64,000 nucleotides of DNA from Pseudomonas sp. AB6 (GCF_034314105.1 NZ_JAVIWJ010000001.1:2501-66500), one strand, 5' to 3'. Numbered from the stretch's first letter, positions 29,253 through 37,869 are shown. Numbers and translations: made by a program. Notes: a model not told the origin generated them from the sequence alone.

Positions 29253-29807
29253 GTTCCGTTAGCCATGTCGCGACATAAGGTGAGTTTTATTTATCATTTT
29301 AGAAATCCAAGTCCGTACATCACACGACAGTTAACCTTTCTCCTCGATTGCACGCGGGTGACGAGCGGTAGCGCGGGTATGGTTCGAAATGACCGCAATA
29401 AAACCAATATGTTGAGTTAATCTGGACCGCCACTAATACCCCAAGAACACCACAGGTTTTTTTCCCCCGCTGGGCCACTCCGGAGCAAGTTCTGCCTACT
29501 AGGGGAGTGTAAAAATATTGCATACCTACCCCAGCAACTTGATGCACCAGGGCCAAACCGGCAATTCGACAGTTTGGATGATGTGCCGGAAATATCCCCT
29601 CCTGCCGGGTCTATGGAAAACTCCGCACACCCACCGAGGTGTCCAGAAAACTTTGGACACCTACCGAGGTGTGATTTCCCTACCTTGCTACCCGTTCTGC
29701 CAATTCTGTCCCCGAGACAGGCTATCTCTGGCCAGGCCAAAACAGCGAAATCCTCAGTTTAGTCCAAACCTGCGATTTGCCGGTTTCTACATATGGAGAA
29801 ATCACAC
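29253..29807. ncRNA. Hairpin-rich noncoding module A (possible structured RNA)
   Basis: No convincing gene. Between about 29550 and 29790 short palindromes follow one another: ggtgtcca-gaaaact-ttggacacc (29638-29661), ctgtc-cccga-gacag (29705-29719), and copies of the box aaaccggcaa at both ends in opposite orientation (29554 plus, 29786 minus). Several boxes recur in modules at 34540-35235 and 38880-38960. Promoters were not identified, so transcription is not shown. Confidence 0.45.
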
Positions 29808-30203
29808 ATGTTCAAAGCTTGGACGCATTTCAACCGCGACCACGTTCACGCCATGAAACAGGGGGTATCAAAACCGAAGCGAGTCATCGCCAGTGAGCGC
29901 GTCCCAAACCCTGATGCGCCTGGCCAAGGCGACGTTTCCCGCTGTTTTGACGGGCCAGTTTGTGCCGACGAATCCCGTCGCCGCAAAACGCATGCAGTGG
30001 CCATGGTGACAGGCCACGTTTCAAGCGGCGGCAGTGGCCAGCTTTCATTGCAGGCTGGGTTTATCCGTTTCAAGCGCCGAAATACCAGCCGGAATTGCCG
30101 GACTGACAACTTACGCCATCGCGGGCGGGGTAACGATCTGTTAGGGCATGGGCTAACTAATGCAATCTCCAGCCTTGGGACACCTGCCGCTTTGAAGGGG
30201 TGA
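29808..30203 (+). CDS. Doubtful reading frame in a gene-poor stretch
   Basis: 131 residues from the ATG at 29808, nine bases after GGAG (MFKAWTHFNRDHVHAMKQG). The second half is Arg/Gly-rich with no predicted structure, and a 160-codon frame lies opposite. The start is plausible but the product resembles nothing I know; it may be chance. Confidence 0.3.
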   Translation: MFKAWTHFNRDHVHAMKQGVSKPKRVIASERVPNPDAPGQGDVSRCFDGPVCADESRRRKTHAVAMVTGHVSSGGSGQLSLQAGFIRFKRRNTSRNCRTDNLRHRGRGNDLLGHGLTNAISSLGTPAALKG

Positions 30204-30293
30204 GCATTTCCCTCACCCCTAACACGGGAAGCGCTCACAAGCTCTAGGGCTCCCCACGCGAGTGAGCAGCCTGGGGGTGTCGTGCTACTGATG

Positions 30294-30884
30294 TTAAGAA
30301 AACTCGACCTCATTCTCTGGCTGGCCAAGCTGTTGCAGGTGTTGATGGACGTAGTTGGTCAACGTGTCGACAATCCGATCAGCTTCAAGGCCCAAGTCAG
30401 CAGCCACCAGTGGCCCGATTCGGGTGGGCCAGTTGAGCCAGGCATCGCGTGATGCCCGCGCCTGATCGAACAGGATCGTCTCGGCCACCGCCAGCTCCAC
30501 CAGCTCGCCGGACTTACGTTCGTAATCCAATTGATGGAGCAACGCCAGGTAGTTTTCCTTCACGCGGCGAGCCTCGTCGAGCGTCATGCTCGCGCCTTGA
30601 GCACTCATGATTCTGGTCGCGGTTTTCTCCGCCGATTCGTCATCGATCGCGCTGGGTAACACGCTGAGTTGATCATTGGGTAACAACTTATTTCTGTTAC
30701 CCAAACCGTTACCCAGGTAACTTTTTTCCGGTTGGGTAACAGACTTCCGATAGCGCTCAAGCTGGGCGTTTGACGCATCGACATCGATAACCCCTCGCGC
30801 TGAAACCACCCAACCACGGGCCTTCCAGCTTGTTACGGTTTTTCTTGAGACATTGTGCAGCTTGGCAAAATCTGACTGATTCAT
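30294..30884 (-). CDS. Small terminase subunit-like (Nu1-type) protein
   Basis: 196 residues. The N-terminus MNQSDFAKLHNVSRKTVTSW is a winged-helix/helix-turn-helix like that of phage small terminase Nu1. A linker (about 50-85) leads to a helical domain with TLDEARRVKENYLALLHQLD and SRDAWLNWPTRIGPLVAADL, typical of small terminases. Such subunits recognise the packaging site. No large subunit is present, as in satellites that borrow a helper phage's machine. The coding region of the linker contains the GTTACCC site cluster. Confidence 0.78.
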   Translation of the reverse strand: MNQSDFAKLHNVSRKTVTSWKARGWVVSARGVIDVDASNAQLERYRKSVTQPEKSYLGNGLGNRNKLLPNDQLSVLPSAIDDESAEKTATRIMSAQGASMTLDEARRVKENYLALLHQLDYERKSGELVELAVAETILFDQARASRDAWLNWPTRIGPLVAADLGLEADRIVDTLTNYVHQHLQQLGQPENEVEFS

Positions 30885-30910
30885 CTGTCTAGTCTCGTTA
30901 CCTGTTACCC
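30654..30910. repeat. Cluster of eight GTTACC(C) sites
   Basis: Sites at 30654-30660(-), 30678-30684(-), 30696-30702(+), 30708-30714(+), 30716-30721(-, 6 of 7), 30734-30740(-), 30897-30902(+, 6 of 7) and 30904-30910(+). Six fall in the linker part of the small-terminase-like gene and two directly upstream of it. The local density is far above chance and suggests protein-binding iterons. Confidence 0.65.
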
Positions 30911-31027
30911 AAATTTGAAAATTTCTTAGCTAGAGTTGCACCGGGGCGCGCAATGCCCTCGATGTCAGAAGGGCGGGGAAGGACCCAGACACCCCCCCAC
31001 CCCTAGGGGTAGTTCCTGAGCCGCCGC

Positions 31028-31939
31028 TCACCCGATCAGGTTGTCCATGACCCGCTCAAGATCCTTACGCGAGTCGCCACGGTCGCCGCTGATCATGTAC
31101 CGCAGCACGGCCTTGGCTTCCTCCTTGGTGCGTGGGCGGATCTCTGCCAGCATCTCGAATACAAACCAGTCACGGGCCGACGCTTCGTGAGCCGAGTCGC
31201 TTCCATCCCGATCAACCGAATTTCGAAGCCAGTACAGGTCGCGCCAATAGGCCAACTCAGACAGGCAGTCGCTCAACGTGTTGGGCATCAGGTCAGGCCT
31301 TGATTTGAATCTGGCGGCTACCTCGGCATTGTCGAAACTACCGATGTCGACCGGCTCAAGGCCGTCCAGCGCTGACACACAGAACACCTCGGCATCAGTC
31401 AGGCTGAATAACCTGTCGCCAAACCGCGCCCTAGCCTCTGTCTGCCGTTTCAGCTTCTCCACAGAGGACTTGGCCAGGTTCTCAAGGTTGCCCAGGTCGA
31501 ACGATGACAGGGCGGCGAACAGGCTGTTCGGATGCGCAACCCGCAGCCAGTCCCGGTACTGCTCTTCTAATTGTTTGAATGGCGTCTTGATGCGCGTGGC
31601 CGCGTCCATCGCTGCCTCAATGTGTCCAGGGTGGCCGGTGCCGATCACCTCCCTCAGCCAGAGCAAAGCGTCAACGTCACGGTCTCCCGTTATGGACTGT
31701 TGCGGCGGGAGTTTCTGTACGGCTGGAGACGTTCCAGCGCTTACCTGCATCGGTGGCAGACAGAACAACGCCCGGTGTGCCTCATTGTCTCGAAACGCTC
31801 CTGAGCGGCTGGCGATGGTCTTCACCGTTCCGATGGCCAGGCCGGTAAGTTCTGCCACCACCGTGAATGAATGCCGGCGGCGCAGATCGATGACCTGTTG
31901 CCGCTGCTGATCTGAAACCCCCTGTTTCAAGTTGTTCAA
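31028..31939 (-). CDS. Protein of unknown function with N-terminal helix-turn-helix
   Basis: About 303 residues from a TTG at 31939 that follows AGGGGG; another TTG at 31975 is possible. VSDQQRQQVIDLRRRHSFTV is followed by VVAELTGLAIGTVKTIASRSG, a homeodomain-like DNA-binding segment. The rest is mainly helical (EQYRDWLRVAHP, SSVEKLKRQTEARAR). It sits 143 bases upstream of the terminase-like gene on the same strand, so a role in packaging or its control is possible, but the family is not recognised. Confidence 0.65.
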   Translation of the reverse strand: MNNLKQGVSDQQRQQVIDLRRRHSFTVVAELTGLAIGTVKTIASRSGAFRDNEAHRALFCLPPMQVSAGTSPAVQKLPPQQSITGDRDVDALLWLREVIGTGHPGHIEAAMDAATRIKTPFKQLEEQYRDWLRVAHPNSLFAALSSFDLGNLENLAKSSVEKLKRQTEARARFGDRLFSLTDAEVFCVSALDGLEPVDIGSFDNAEVAARFKSRPDLMPNTLSDCLSELAYWRDLYWLRNSVDRDGSDSAHEASARDWFVFEMLAEIRPRTKEEAKAVLRYMISGDRGDSRKDLERVMDNLIG

Positions 31940-32095
31940 GCTACCCCCTGTTTCGATGCCGGTAAGCAAGCGCAACGCAAGAAAGCTCGCTTACGTCGTG
32001 TTGTCTCTGTAACGCGTCACGTTGTGCTAAAAACCTCAAAGCGCCCGGTGGACAGAAGTCACCAGTTACGCCCTGAGAAAAGTGATGCGGCCGTG

Positions 32096-32854
32096 CTATT
32101 CGATGGCCAGTTCCAGCCCGGCGCCGCGAAGTGTTTCGAGCATCTTGGTGGCTTCCGTCGCGCCCAACTCGTTGTCTCGCAGCCATGTAAACGGCAGGTC
32201 GTAGACTGGGCTGGTTCCCGGATGATTTGCCCGCTCAACCATGTTGCCGAATGGCACTGGCAGGCCGTCATGGCGAAGCTGTTTCCAGATCCAATGGCCC
32301 ACGCCATCGTGAATGCCCAGCGCGGACAGCAACGTGTCTATGCCCTTCGCTTCGCCCACCGGCTGGCCGATTTCAGCCAGGACGGCGATGTATCGTTTGA
32401 TGGCCTGTTCTCGGCGATCTAACAGCCACGCGACGGCGGTCTGTTGACGTAAGCCGACCACCTCGTTCAGTTCAGCTTGTGTCGTGTTGATTTGTTCCTC
32501 AAGCATGCCGATAGCGATTTCCGCCGCCGTACCATCCTCGACTGCTTGGCGGCTTGCCCGCTCCAGGGTCTTTTCTTGCTTATCGAGTTCGGTCGTGTCG
32601 GCGACAGCTTTGGCAACAAACGCCACCGCCTTGAGTTCGGCCCGCTTGCGGCTGATCACAGCGAGTTCGCCGGTTATCTTTTCGGCCTCCAGTGTCGCGG
32701 CGGTGGCGCGCAAAATATCGGCGCGGTGCTGATCAATCTTTGATTGACCTACGGTGAGGATGGCGCTGAATTCAGTAATTTTTTGCAGTGCGGTTTTCAT
32801 GAGCGGATCTCTTGGGTGAGTTTTTTGAAATTGCGGTGGGTCGGGAAAATTCAT
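32096..32854 (-). CDS. Coiled-coil protein of unknown function
   Basis: 252 residues from the ATG at 32854, coupled to the upstream gene by ATGA; an internal ATG at 32800 is an alternative. Residues about 20-150 are heptad-like (ILRATAATLEAEKITGELAV, TELDKQEKTLERASRQAVED). The C-terminal 90 residues seem globular (GVGHWIWKQLRHDGLPVPFG). Not recognised; it lies in the same cluster as the terminase-like gene. Confidence 0.65.
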   Translation of the reverse strand: MNFPDPPQFQKTHPRDPLMKTALQKITEFSAILTVGQSKIDQHRADILRATAATLEAEKITGELAVISRKRAELKAVAFVAKAVADTTELDKQEKTLERASRQAVEDGTAAEIAIGMLEEQINTTQAELNEVVGLRQQTAVAWLLDRREQAIKRYIAVLAEIGQPVGEAKGIDTLLSALGIHDGVGHWIWKQLRHDGLPVPFGNMVERANHPGTSPVYDLPFTWLRDNELGATEATKMLETLRGAGLELAIE

Positions 32855-33045
32855 TTCAGCGCCAGCTCACGGACGATGTTGGCCTGAGACTCACCGCGAT
32901 CCAATGCGCGCTGGGCATCACGAACCATTGCTTTAATGGCCTGATCCTCGAAACGGCGCGCCAGGGCGTCGGCCTTGCGAGCGATCATCGCGGCTAGATC
33001 GCGCGGAAACGGAGCACGCTCTGGACGGCTGTAGTCTGTTGTCAT
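32851..33045 (-). CDS. Small helical protein of unknown function
   Basis: 64 residues from the ATG at 33045 (MTTDYSRPERAPFPRDLAAM); an in-frame GTG at 33099 would lengthen it by 18. Two or three amphipathic helices rich in Ala and Arg. Overlaps the next gene by four bases. Confidence 0.55.
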   Translation of the reverse strand: MTTDYSRPERAPFPRDLAAMIARKADALARRFEDQAIKAMVRDAQRALDRGESQANIVRELALK

Positions 33046-33102
33046 GGGGTTCTCGTGGCATCGGGACAGGGATGGCGAATCTGCGAGTAGGTGCCGCACT
33101 TA

Positions 33103-33318
33103 TTAATCCGCTTCTGAAACCGGGGGTTTCATCGGTGGCACGCTCTCGGTGCCGATGGCTAGCACGGCAGGTAACGGGTACAGATCGGCAAGGGAAATCA
33201 GAAGTGCGTTAGCACGTAGGTCGCCAGCCTCGGCGGCTTCCCGAATCCGTGACCAAGCGCTGGTTAGTTCGATTTTCGTAGGGCGGTACTGGCGCCCTCG
33301 CGTTTTCAGCATGCCCAT
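33103..33318 (-). CDS. Small protein of unknown function
   Basis: 71 residues, ATG after AAGGGGAA. MGMLKTRGRQYRPTKIELTS, a helical middle (AWSRIREAAEAGDLRANALL) and a Pro-rich tail. First gene of the minus-strand module leading to the terminase-like gene. Confidence 0.6.
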   Translation of the reverse strand: MGMLKTRGRQYRPTKIELTSAWSRIREAAEAGDLRANALLISLADLYPLPAVLAIGTESVPPMKPPVSEAD

Positions 33319-33511
33319 ACACCGATTCCCCTTTGCTCTAATTTGATCAATTCAGGGCAGATTAGGGCTGATTCGACGCGTTAAACAGGGTGAAAACTGA
33401 CCGCTTCCTACTTGAAATAGAACCAGACGCTATGGGACTCTTGAGCAAAATCTAGCCGATGAACGGTAGGAAGAACGCTCGGACGCGATGCCAAACAAAC
33501 GGAGTGGAATG

Positions 33512-33973
33512 ATGGACGGACACGGTGAATTTGTGATTTACAGCGACTTTCGCGAGGGCTATTTGACTCAAACGAACCCGAGTGTCTGGCACTACAGCGA
33601 GGAGTCTGCAATTCGCTTTGAGACGGAGAAGGAAGCGAGGACGGCAGCGGCTCGGCGTCATGGAGACGATGCCCAAGCTGGGCGATTAGTTCGGGTCGAC
33701 GGTACCGTCGAATTTGAAGCGCTCCGTAAAATCGAAAGGGCGCTGCCAGGTAGTTGGATTGTTACGATAACCGACGCCCAATCGCCTGGCAGACCCTATT
33801 ACCTTATGAACGGAGGACAGGTCGTAAAGATGGCAACGCCCATCGATGACGCTAAGGGATACCGATTCGAGCGTGATGCGATGAAGGCTGTCGACTCGAT
33901 AAACAAAGGGGGCGCACTCACGGCGCAGACTCACCAGAAAACAGCTCAAATACTGAGTTTTCCTGTCGCGTGA
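33512..33973 (+). CDS. Protein of unknown function
   Basis: 153 residues from the ATG at 33512, seven bases after GGAG; frames to 33488 and 33509 are alternatives. Two halves each carry a FVIYSDFREGYL / SWIVTITDAQSPGRPYYL-like strand pattern followed by a helix with ...FETEKEARTAAARRHGDD / YRFERDAMKAVDSINKGG, suggesting an internal repeat. No family recognised. Confidence 0.6.
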   Translation: MDGHGEFVIYSDFREGYLTQTNPSVWHYSEESAIRFETEKEARTAAARRHGDDAQAGRLVRVDGTVEFEALRKIERALPGSWIVTITDAQSPGRPYYLMNGGQVVKMATPIDDAKGYRFERDAMKAVDSINKGGALTAQTHQKTAQILSFPVA

Positions 33974-34035
33974 TCGTCGTTGAGTCGCATGCATTGGGTG
34001 TGGCAATACTCCATTTTTAAAAAAGGATTACCAAG

Positions 34036-34263
34036 TTGGAACGATACGGAAATTTGGGTGGGGATTCGGGTGTGGTTGGCTTTGAAATAGGTCAAGGATT
34101 TATCATTGTTTTGTTCAAAGACGGGTGGAAATACCTGTACGACGGGGCGAGGCCGGGCGCCGCGGTCGTGGCTCAGTTGCAGCAATTGGCACGCTCTGGT
34201 CATGGGCTCAATAGCTACCTTACCCGTGTTGTGAAGGGCAGGTGGGCCAAGAAGTACAGGTAG
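34036..34263 (+). CDS. KTSC-like small protein
   Basis: 75 residues from a TTG at 34036 with AAAAGGA upstream. FIIVLFKDGWKYLYDGARPG and LQQLARSGHGLNSYLTRVV follow the pattern of the KTSC domain (a small domain of unknown function found near RNA-related enzymes and in phages). A strong hairpin follows 13 bases after the stop. Confidence 0.6.
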   Translation: MERYGNLGGDSGVVGFEIGQGFIIVLFKDGWKYLYDGARPGAAVVAQLQQLARSGHGLNSYLTRVVKGRWAKKYR

Positions 34264-34275
34264 ACATCCAAACCT

Positions 34276-34315
34276 ATTTCCGACATCTCATTGGCTTGAA
34301 TGAGATGTCGGAAAT
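34276..34315 (+). terminator. Perfect 17-bp inverted repeat after the KTSC-like gene
   Basis: atttccgacatctcatt at 34276-34292 is exactly repeated in reverse complement at 34299-34315 with a 6-base loop. There is no T-run on either side. A termination or RNA-stability role is likely. Confidence 0.6.
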
Positions 34316-35239
34316 CCCTCCGGTATCTACAAGGGGGTCGGGAAACGCGACCCCGGTTAACGTTAGAGCTCGGTGCGTTAACGGTGCCCTAACAATCCGT
34401 TACCTCATCCACCAGTGGGGAGAGTTAACTTCCTGCAATGAAGGGAGTTGCAACTTCCTCAATCTGAGGGAGTTAACTGTCACTGACGTTGTAAGTTGTC
34501 TGGGTGTCCTTGAACCTTAGGAGACCCCAAGCCTGCGTTGCAGGTTGGCCACTGGCGCCGTTTAAAACGGAACCTGTCCCTAGGACAGAATTGATCGACG
34601 TAGGAATCGGATTTCCACCCTCCACTCCAGTAAGCCTGGGCGAGCCAGATTTGAAATCCATGTGGCAAGGGTCAGATCTGAAATCGACCCCTTGGGTGTG
34701 CAATTTTCTGCAGCCCCCCCCCCTGACCTGAGAATTCAACGGGGTAGATCAGCGGAGTTTTCCGCCTATGTCTAAACAACGCCGGACGTCGCTTTGACCA
34801 AAAGTACGAATTTCGTTACAACAACTGGCAACGAATCGCGTCGGAAGTTACTGCAAAAGTTTTTAGTGCCGATCTTGATCAGATTTCAAATCGGGCCAAG
34901 TTGAAAAGTCTCGAACCACGATGTTACGAAGGTTTCGTAGTAACCCACTTGATCGCGTTTGAAACGCGGCCAAGCTGGGATTGATTGAACATGCGTGATT
35001 TTCCGTATCTCAAACCGGCAAATTGCAGGTTTGAATACCCGGTATTACGGGTATTTCCCGGATTACTGTGTCCCGGAGACACATTTGATCTGGCCCGCTG
35101 TTCTGGCGGGGTAGATGCCCAAAGATTTCTGGGTATCTCGGTACGTACCCGGAATTACGGTGATGTAGGTGGGTGTGCGGAATTTTCCGTACACCCCCAG
35201 TATGTGCCGGGAATGTTTCCATCACATCAGCGCAACGGA
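34316..35239. ncRNA. Hairpin-rich noncoding module B (possible structured RNA)
   Basis: Over 900 bases without a gene. It holds a run of distinct short hairpins: ctgtcc-cta-ggacag (34574-34588), atacccg-gtatta-cgggtat (35036-35055), tgtgtcc-cg-gagacaca, and ggtgtgcgg-aatt-ttccgtacacc (near 35171-35196). The boxes aaaccggcaaattgcaggtt (35012-35031) and gacagaattg/gacacatttg recur in module A. It lies after the end of the replication operon. No promoter was identified. Confidence 0.45.
34423..34478. repeat. Three evenly spaced AGTT-AACT palindromes
   Basis: AGTTAACT (34423-34430), AGTTGCAACT (34446-34455) and AGTTAACT (34471-34478), each within a GGGAGTT...AACTTCC-like context, spaced 23-25 bases apart. 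Two further gttaac sequences lie at about 34357 and 34377. Candidate operator array. Confidence 0.5.
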
Positions 35240-35467
35240 TCACAAGCTGTGCTGCGCTAACCCCCGAATCCACACCTCCAGATCGGTCACCAGAATTAAC
35301 CGCCGTCGCCCCGACTTGAACGCTCGAAGCTCACCCGAACCGATTGCGTCATAGATCGTGGAGCGGGTGGTGCCTGTCATGGTTGCCGCTATTTCAGGGC
35401 CGACGGCCAGAGGGGCGAATGTCACGGTCGCCGACCCTGACGTGCTCCTGCCAAAGTTGCCGGTCAT
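35240..35467 (-). CDS. Helix-turn-helix (excisionase/MerR-like) protein
   Basis: 75 residues. IAATMTGTTRSTIYDAIGSGELRAFKSGRRR is the excisionase-type winged helix that binds DNA; LILVTDLEVWIRGL ends it. The start overlaps the preceding gene by four bases (ATGA). Last gene of the replication operon. It could be an accessory DNA-bending or regulatory factor. Confidence 0.75.
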   Translation of the reverse strand: MTGNFGRSTSGSATVTFAPLAVGPEIAATMTGTTRSTIYDAIGSGELRAFKSGRRRLILVTDLEVWIRGLAQHSL

Positions 35468-35760
35468 GCCACATCTCCATCAGGCCAGCGCCACCTGACA
35501 ATTTCCAAAGCTTCGTCTCTGGTCATCGGCTCAGGACTGATCATTGGGAACGGTTGGAGACCAGGAAGAAGCACCGACCAGGAACAGTGGCGGGCCAGCC
35601 CATCGTTGGCGGCTAGTTCGGCCAGCAGTTCGAGACGGTGCGCGCGGATGTATTTCTGTAGGTCGTCCGTGACCAGCGCCCGTGGCGATACCACCACCCG
35701 GTTTCCCTTCTTGCGGGTCGACAAACCGAACTGCGCCAGGTAGTCGATGGCGGTGCTCAT
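35464..35760 (-). CDS. Small TubC-N-like protein of the replication operon
   Basis: 98 residues. AIDYLAQFGLSTRKKGNRVV and LQKYIRAHRLELLAELAAND resemble the small TubC N-terminal docking fold often found beside primase genes in mobile elements; the C-terminus PMTRDEALEIVRWRWPDGD is also common there. Overlaps both neighbours by four bases. The role is unknown. Confidence 0.65.
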   Translation of the reverse strand: MSTAIDYLAQFGLSTRKKGNRVVVSPRALVTDDLQKYIRAHRLELLAELAANDGLARHCSWSVLLPGLQPFPMISPEPMTRDEALEIVRWRWPDGDVA

Positions 35761-37001
35761 ATCGCCACCTCATCCTCGCCAACCTCAGCTTCTTCGGCGC
35801 CCGCGATGACCGCTCCATTTATCCATTCGTGCCCTTTTTCGTCATTCGTGCCCACGTTATTTACTGGGCACGAATGGGAATCTGAGGGCACGAATGGAAG
35901 AAAGGGCACGAATGGGCCTTCTGCTTGTGGCAGTGACCAGAGTGTTTTTATCTCTTTGCCGAAGCCTTCCCGCACGGTCACAACGGACAGCTTTTCGCGT
36001 GCGGAGCGGGTCTGTTTTTGGCTGTACCCGTTCTCAGTCATCAATTGCTTAACCTCTTTTCCGGTCAGCGCTCCTGAGCTCAGAATCCGGCGCAATGCTT
36101 CTGATGGGTCATCGTTATCAGAGTGTCCTTCGTCGCCTGTCGCCTCAACGTCACCAAGGATCTCTCGGGCGCTCCCTGTGATGGCATCGCCCCACATCAC
36201 GCAAGTGGTTTCGATGCCGCCATCAATCGTGACCGGCTCAATGGTGTAAGAGACACCACCCTCATCGGTGCCGATGTTGGACTTTGCCCGCGCCAGCACT
36301 CGCATATCGGAGTCTTCTTGCTTTGCGGCAACTAACACCGTCCTGGCCAGCGCCGAGAATGCTTGTGAGCCAATTACCCGATCCGCCGGCGATGATCCTG
36401 CGCCACCCTTGGCAAAGTGGCTGATACCGATCACCGCACACATGTTCTGCTCGGCGAAGTCCACCACACCCTGCAGGCCTCTACGCACGTCATTGGCCTT
36501 GTGCATATCGCCCTTTACAGCGCTAACCACCGGGTCAAGCATCAGCAATGCGACACCTCCGATTTCCTGTGTGGTGGTTTTCAGCAACCCAATGTCGTTG
36601 GCTGGGTCGAACGGATCGACTTCCCCTTGGGCATTGATGCGACCTTGGATGATGTAAACGCGGCTCATATCGGCGCCCGCTGCGATCAGCCGCGGCACCA
36701 GGGTGTCCGAGGGATCATCCTCGCTCGACCAAATCAGAGCGTTCCCGGCTTCTCGGCACCTTTCGCCATCAGGCCAGCGCCCCGCCGTTGTGATCGTGGC
36801 GATCAGCCCCAGAAGCAAAGTGGTTTTCCCGGTACCGCCAGCACCCGCCAGAATATGGAGCTTCCCTTGGGCGAGCCAGCCAGGCCAAAGCCAGCGAATG
36901 GCTACAGGCTTAATGCTTGATGCCTTCACGGCGTTTACCTTCCATACCGCCTTGGCGTCTGGAATGATCGGCGTCGTCATGAGTTCATTGGCAGGCTTCA
37001 T
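35757..37001 (-). CDS. RepA-like hexameric helicase/AAA ATPase
   Basis: 414 residues from the ATG at 37001, which has GGAGG eight bases upstream. Walker A is HILAGAGGTGKTTLLL (about 46-61), Walker B ALLMLDPVVS (about 170), and the arrangement is the RecA-like fold of RSF1010 RepA-type DNA helicases. A C-terminal winged-helix-like part (about 310-360) follows. With the Toprim gene it overlaps, it forms a replication module for the island. Confidence 0.82.
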   Translation of the reverse strand: MKPANELMTTPIIPDAKAVWKVNAVKASSIKPVAIRWLWPGWLAQGKLHILAGAGGTGKTTLLLGLIATITTAGRWPDGERCREAGNALIWSSEDDPSDTLVPRLIAAGADMSRVYIIQGRINAQGEVDPFDPANDIGLLKTTTQEIGGVALLMLDPVVSAVKGDMHKANDVRRGLQGVVDFAEQNMCAVIGISHFAKGGAGSSPADRVIGSQAFSALARTVLVAAKQEDSDMRVLARAKSNIGTDEGGVSYTIEPVTIDGGIETTCVMWGDAITGSAREILGDVEATGDEGHSDNDDPSEALRRILSSGALTGKEVKQLMTENGYSQKQTRSAREKLSVVTVREGFGKEIKTLWSLPQAEGPFVPFLPFVPSDSHSCPVNNVGTNDEKGHEWINGAVIAGAEEAEVGEDEVAI

Positions 37002-37869
37002 GGTCTGCCCTCCAGTTGACCAGATCATTGAAGTCCGTCAGTTCCGGTGGTGCTTCTTCCGGCCAAATTGGAAAACAGACCTTTACCATCGCCTTGATAG
37101 CCGCTCCCACCGCAAACCGGCGTCCGGGATTACCCTCAGTCATGCGGTCATCATCGCCAGCAATAATGATTTCGTGAGCTGAATATTTAGCTTTAAGCGC
37201 CAGCGCCACCGGCGCCAGATTCCCCGAATTCATGGCGGCCACGACTGGTGAACCGGATAGTTTGTGCAGGGTCAACGCGGTGGCCAAGCCTTCGGCGATG
37301 TAGACTTTCTGGCTTCGGGATACATCGCCCAGTACGTAGTAAGCGCCGGTTACCTGTCCGCCGAATAGGAAGCGCTTTTCGCCATCCGCGCTGATGCGCT
37401 GGATGTTGACCAATGCTCCATCCGCATACATAGGCACCAGCAACACGTCATCGATCTGACGGAGGTTATTGGCGTGGACGCGTTTCTTGCTCAGGTATGG
37501 GTGTTCGGGGTCGGCTGGGCGACTCGTCCCCCATAGGCGCTGTGCGTACTTGGCAGCGGCTTGCTGGCGACGTTGCTGCCCGGCTTCGCGCTGGCGCCGG
37601 GCCTGATCGATGCGTTGTCGAATCTGCTCGGCCTCGCGGGTGTCCAGCGGCTCACGACTACACCAGCTCATTGCGCCACCGGTTTTCCAACTACCAAACG
37701 CGCCGGAAGCGATGCCGTCCAGATAAAGGACGTACCAACCATTCACACTGCCGGACTTATCTCCGGGGACATGGAACCGGTGAATATCGCCGTCTGGTTC
37801 AGGTAGCCAATCCAGTGGGCCGTAGATCGATTGCAGGGTTTCACGGAAAAGAACCGGTGCATCAGTCAT
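36985..37869 (-). CDS. Toprim domain primase-like protein
   Basis: 294 residues from the ATG at 37869; a frame to 37911 adds 14. The N-terminal part includes a GWYVLYLDGIASGAFGSW segment, as in DUF7146/DUF927-like primase cores. The Toprim domain (about 185-280) has VYIAEGLATALTLHKLSG with the catalytic Glu and IIIAGDDDR with the Asp pair. No zinc finger is seen. It should prime replication with the RepA-like ATPase encoded next. Confidence 0.8.
   Translation of the reverse strand: MTDAPVLFRETLQSIYGPLDWLPEPDGDIHRFHVPGDKSGSVNGWYVLYLDGIASGAFGSWKTGGAMSWCSREPLDTREAEQIRQRIDQARRQREAGQQRRQQAAAKYAQRLWGTSRPADPEHPYLSKKRVHANNLRQIDDVLLVPMYADGALVNIQRISADGEKRFLFGGQVTGAYYVLGDVSRSQKVYIAEGLATALTLHKLSGSPVVAAMNSGNLAPVALALKAKYSAHEIIIAGDDDRMTEGNPGRRFAVGAAIKAMVKVCFPIWPEEAPPELTDFNDLVNWRADHEACQ

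Noticed and set aside
29846..30328. 160-codon frame on the minus strand opposite 29808-30203
   Set aside because: Low-complexity Pro/Arg/Ser composition, no start site, and it runs into the small-terminase gene.
34420..35235. Possible CRISPR array in the repeat-rich noncoding stretch
   Set aside because: The hairpins differ from each other and spacing is irregular; no constant repeat with unique spacers, and no cas genes.
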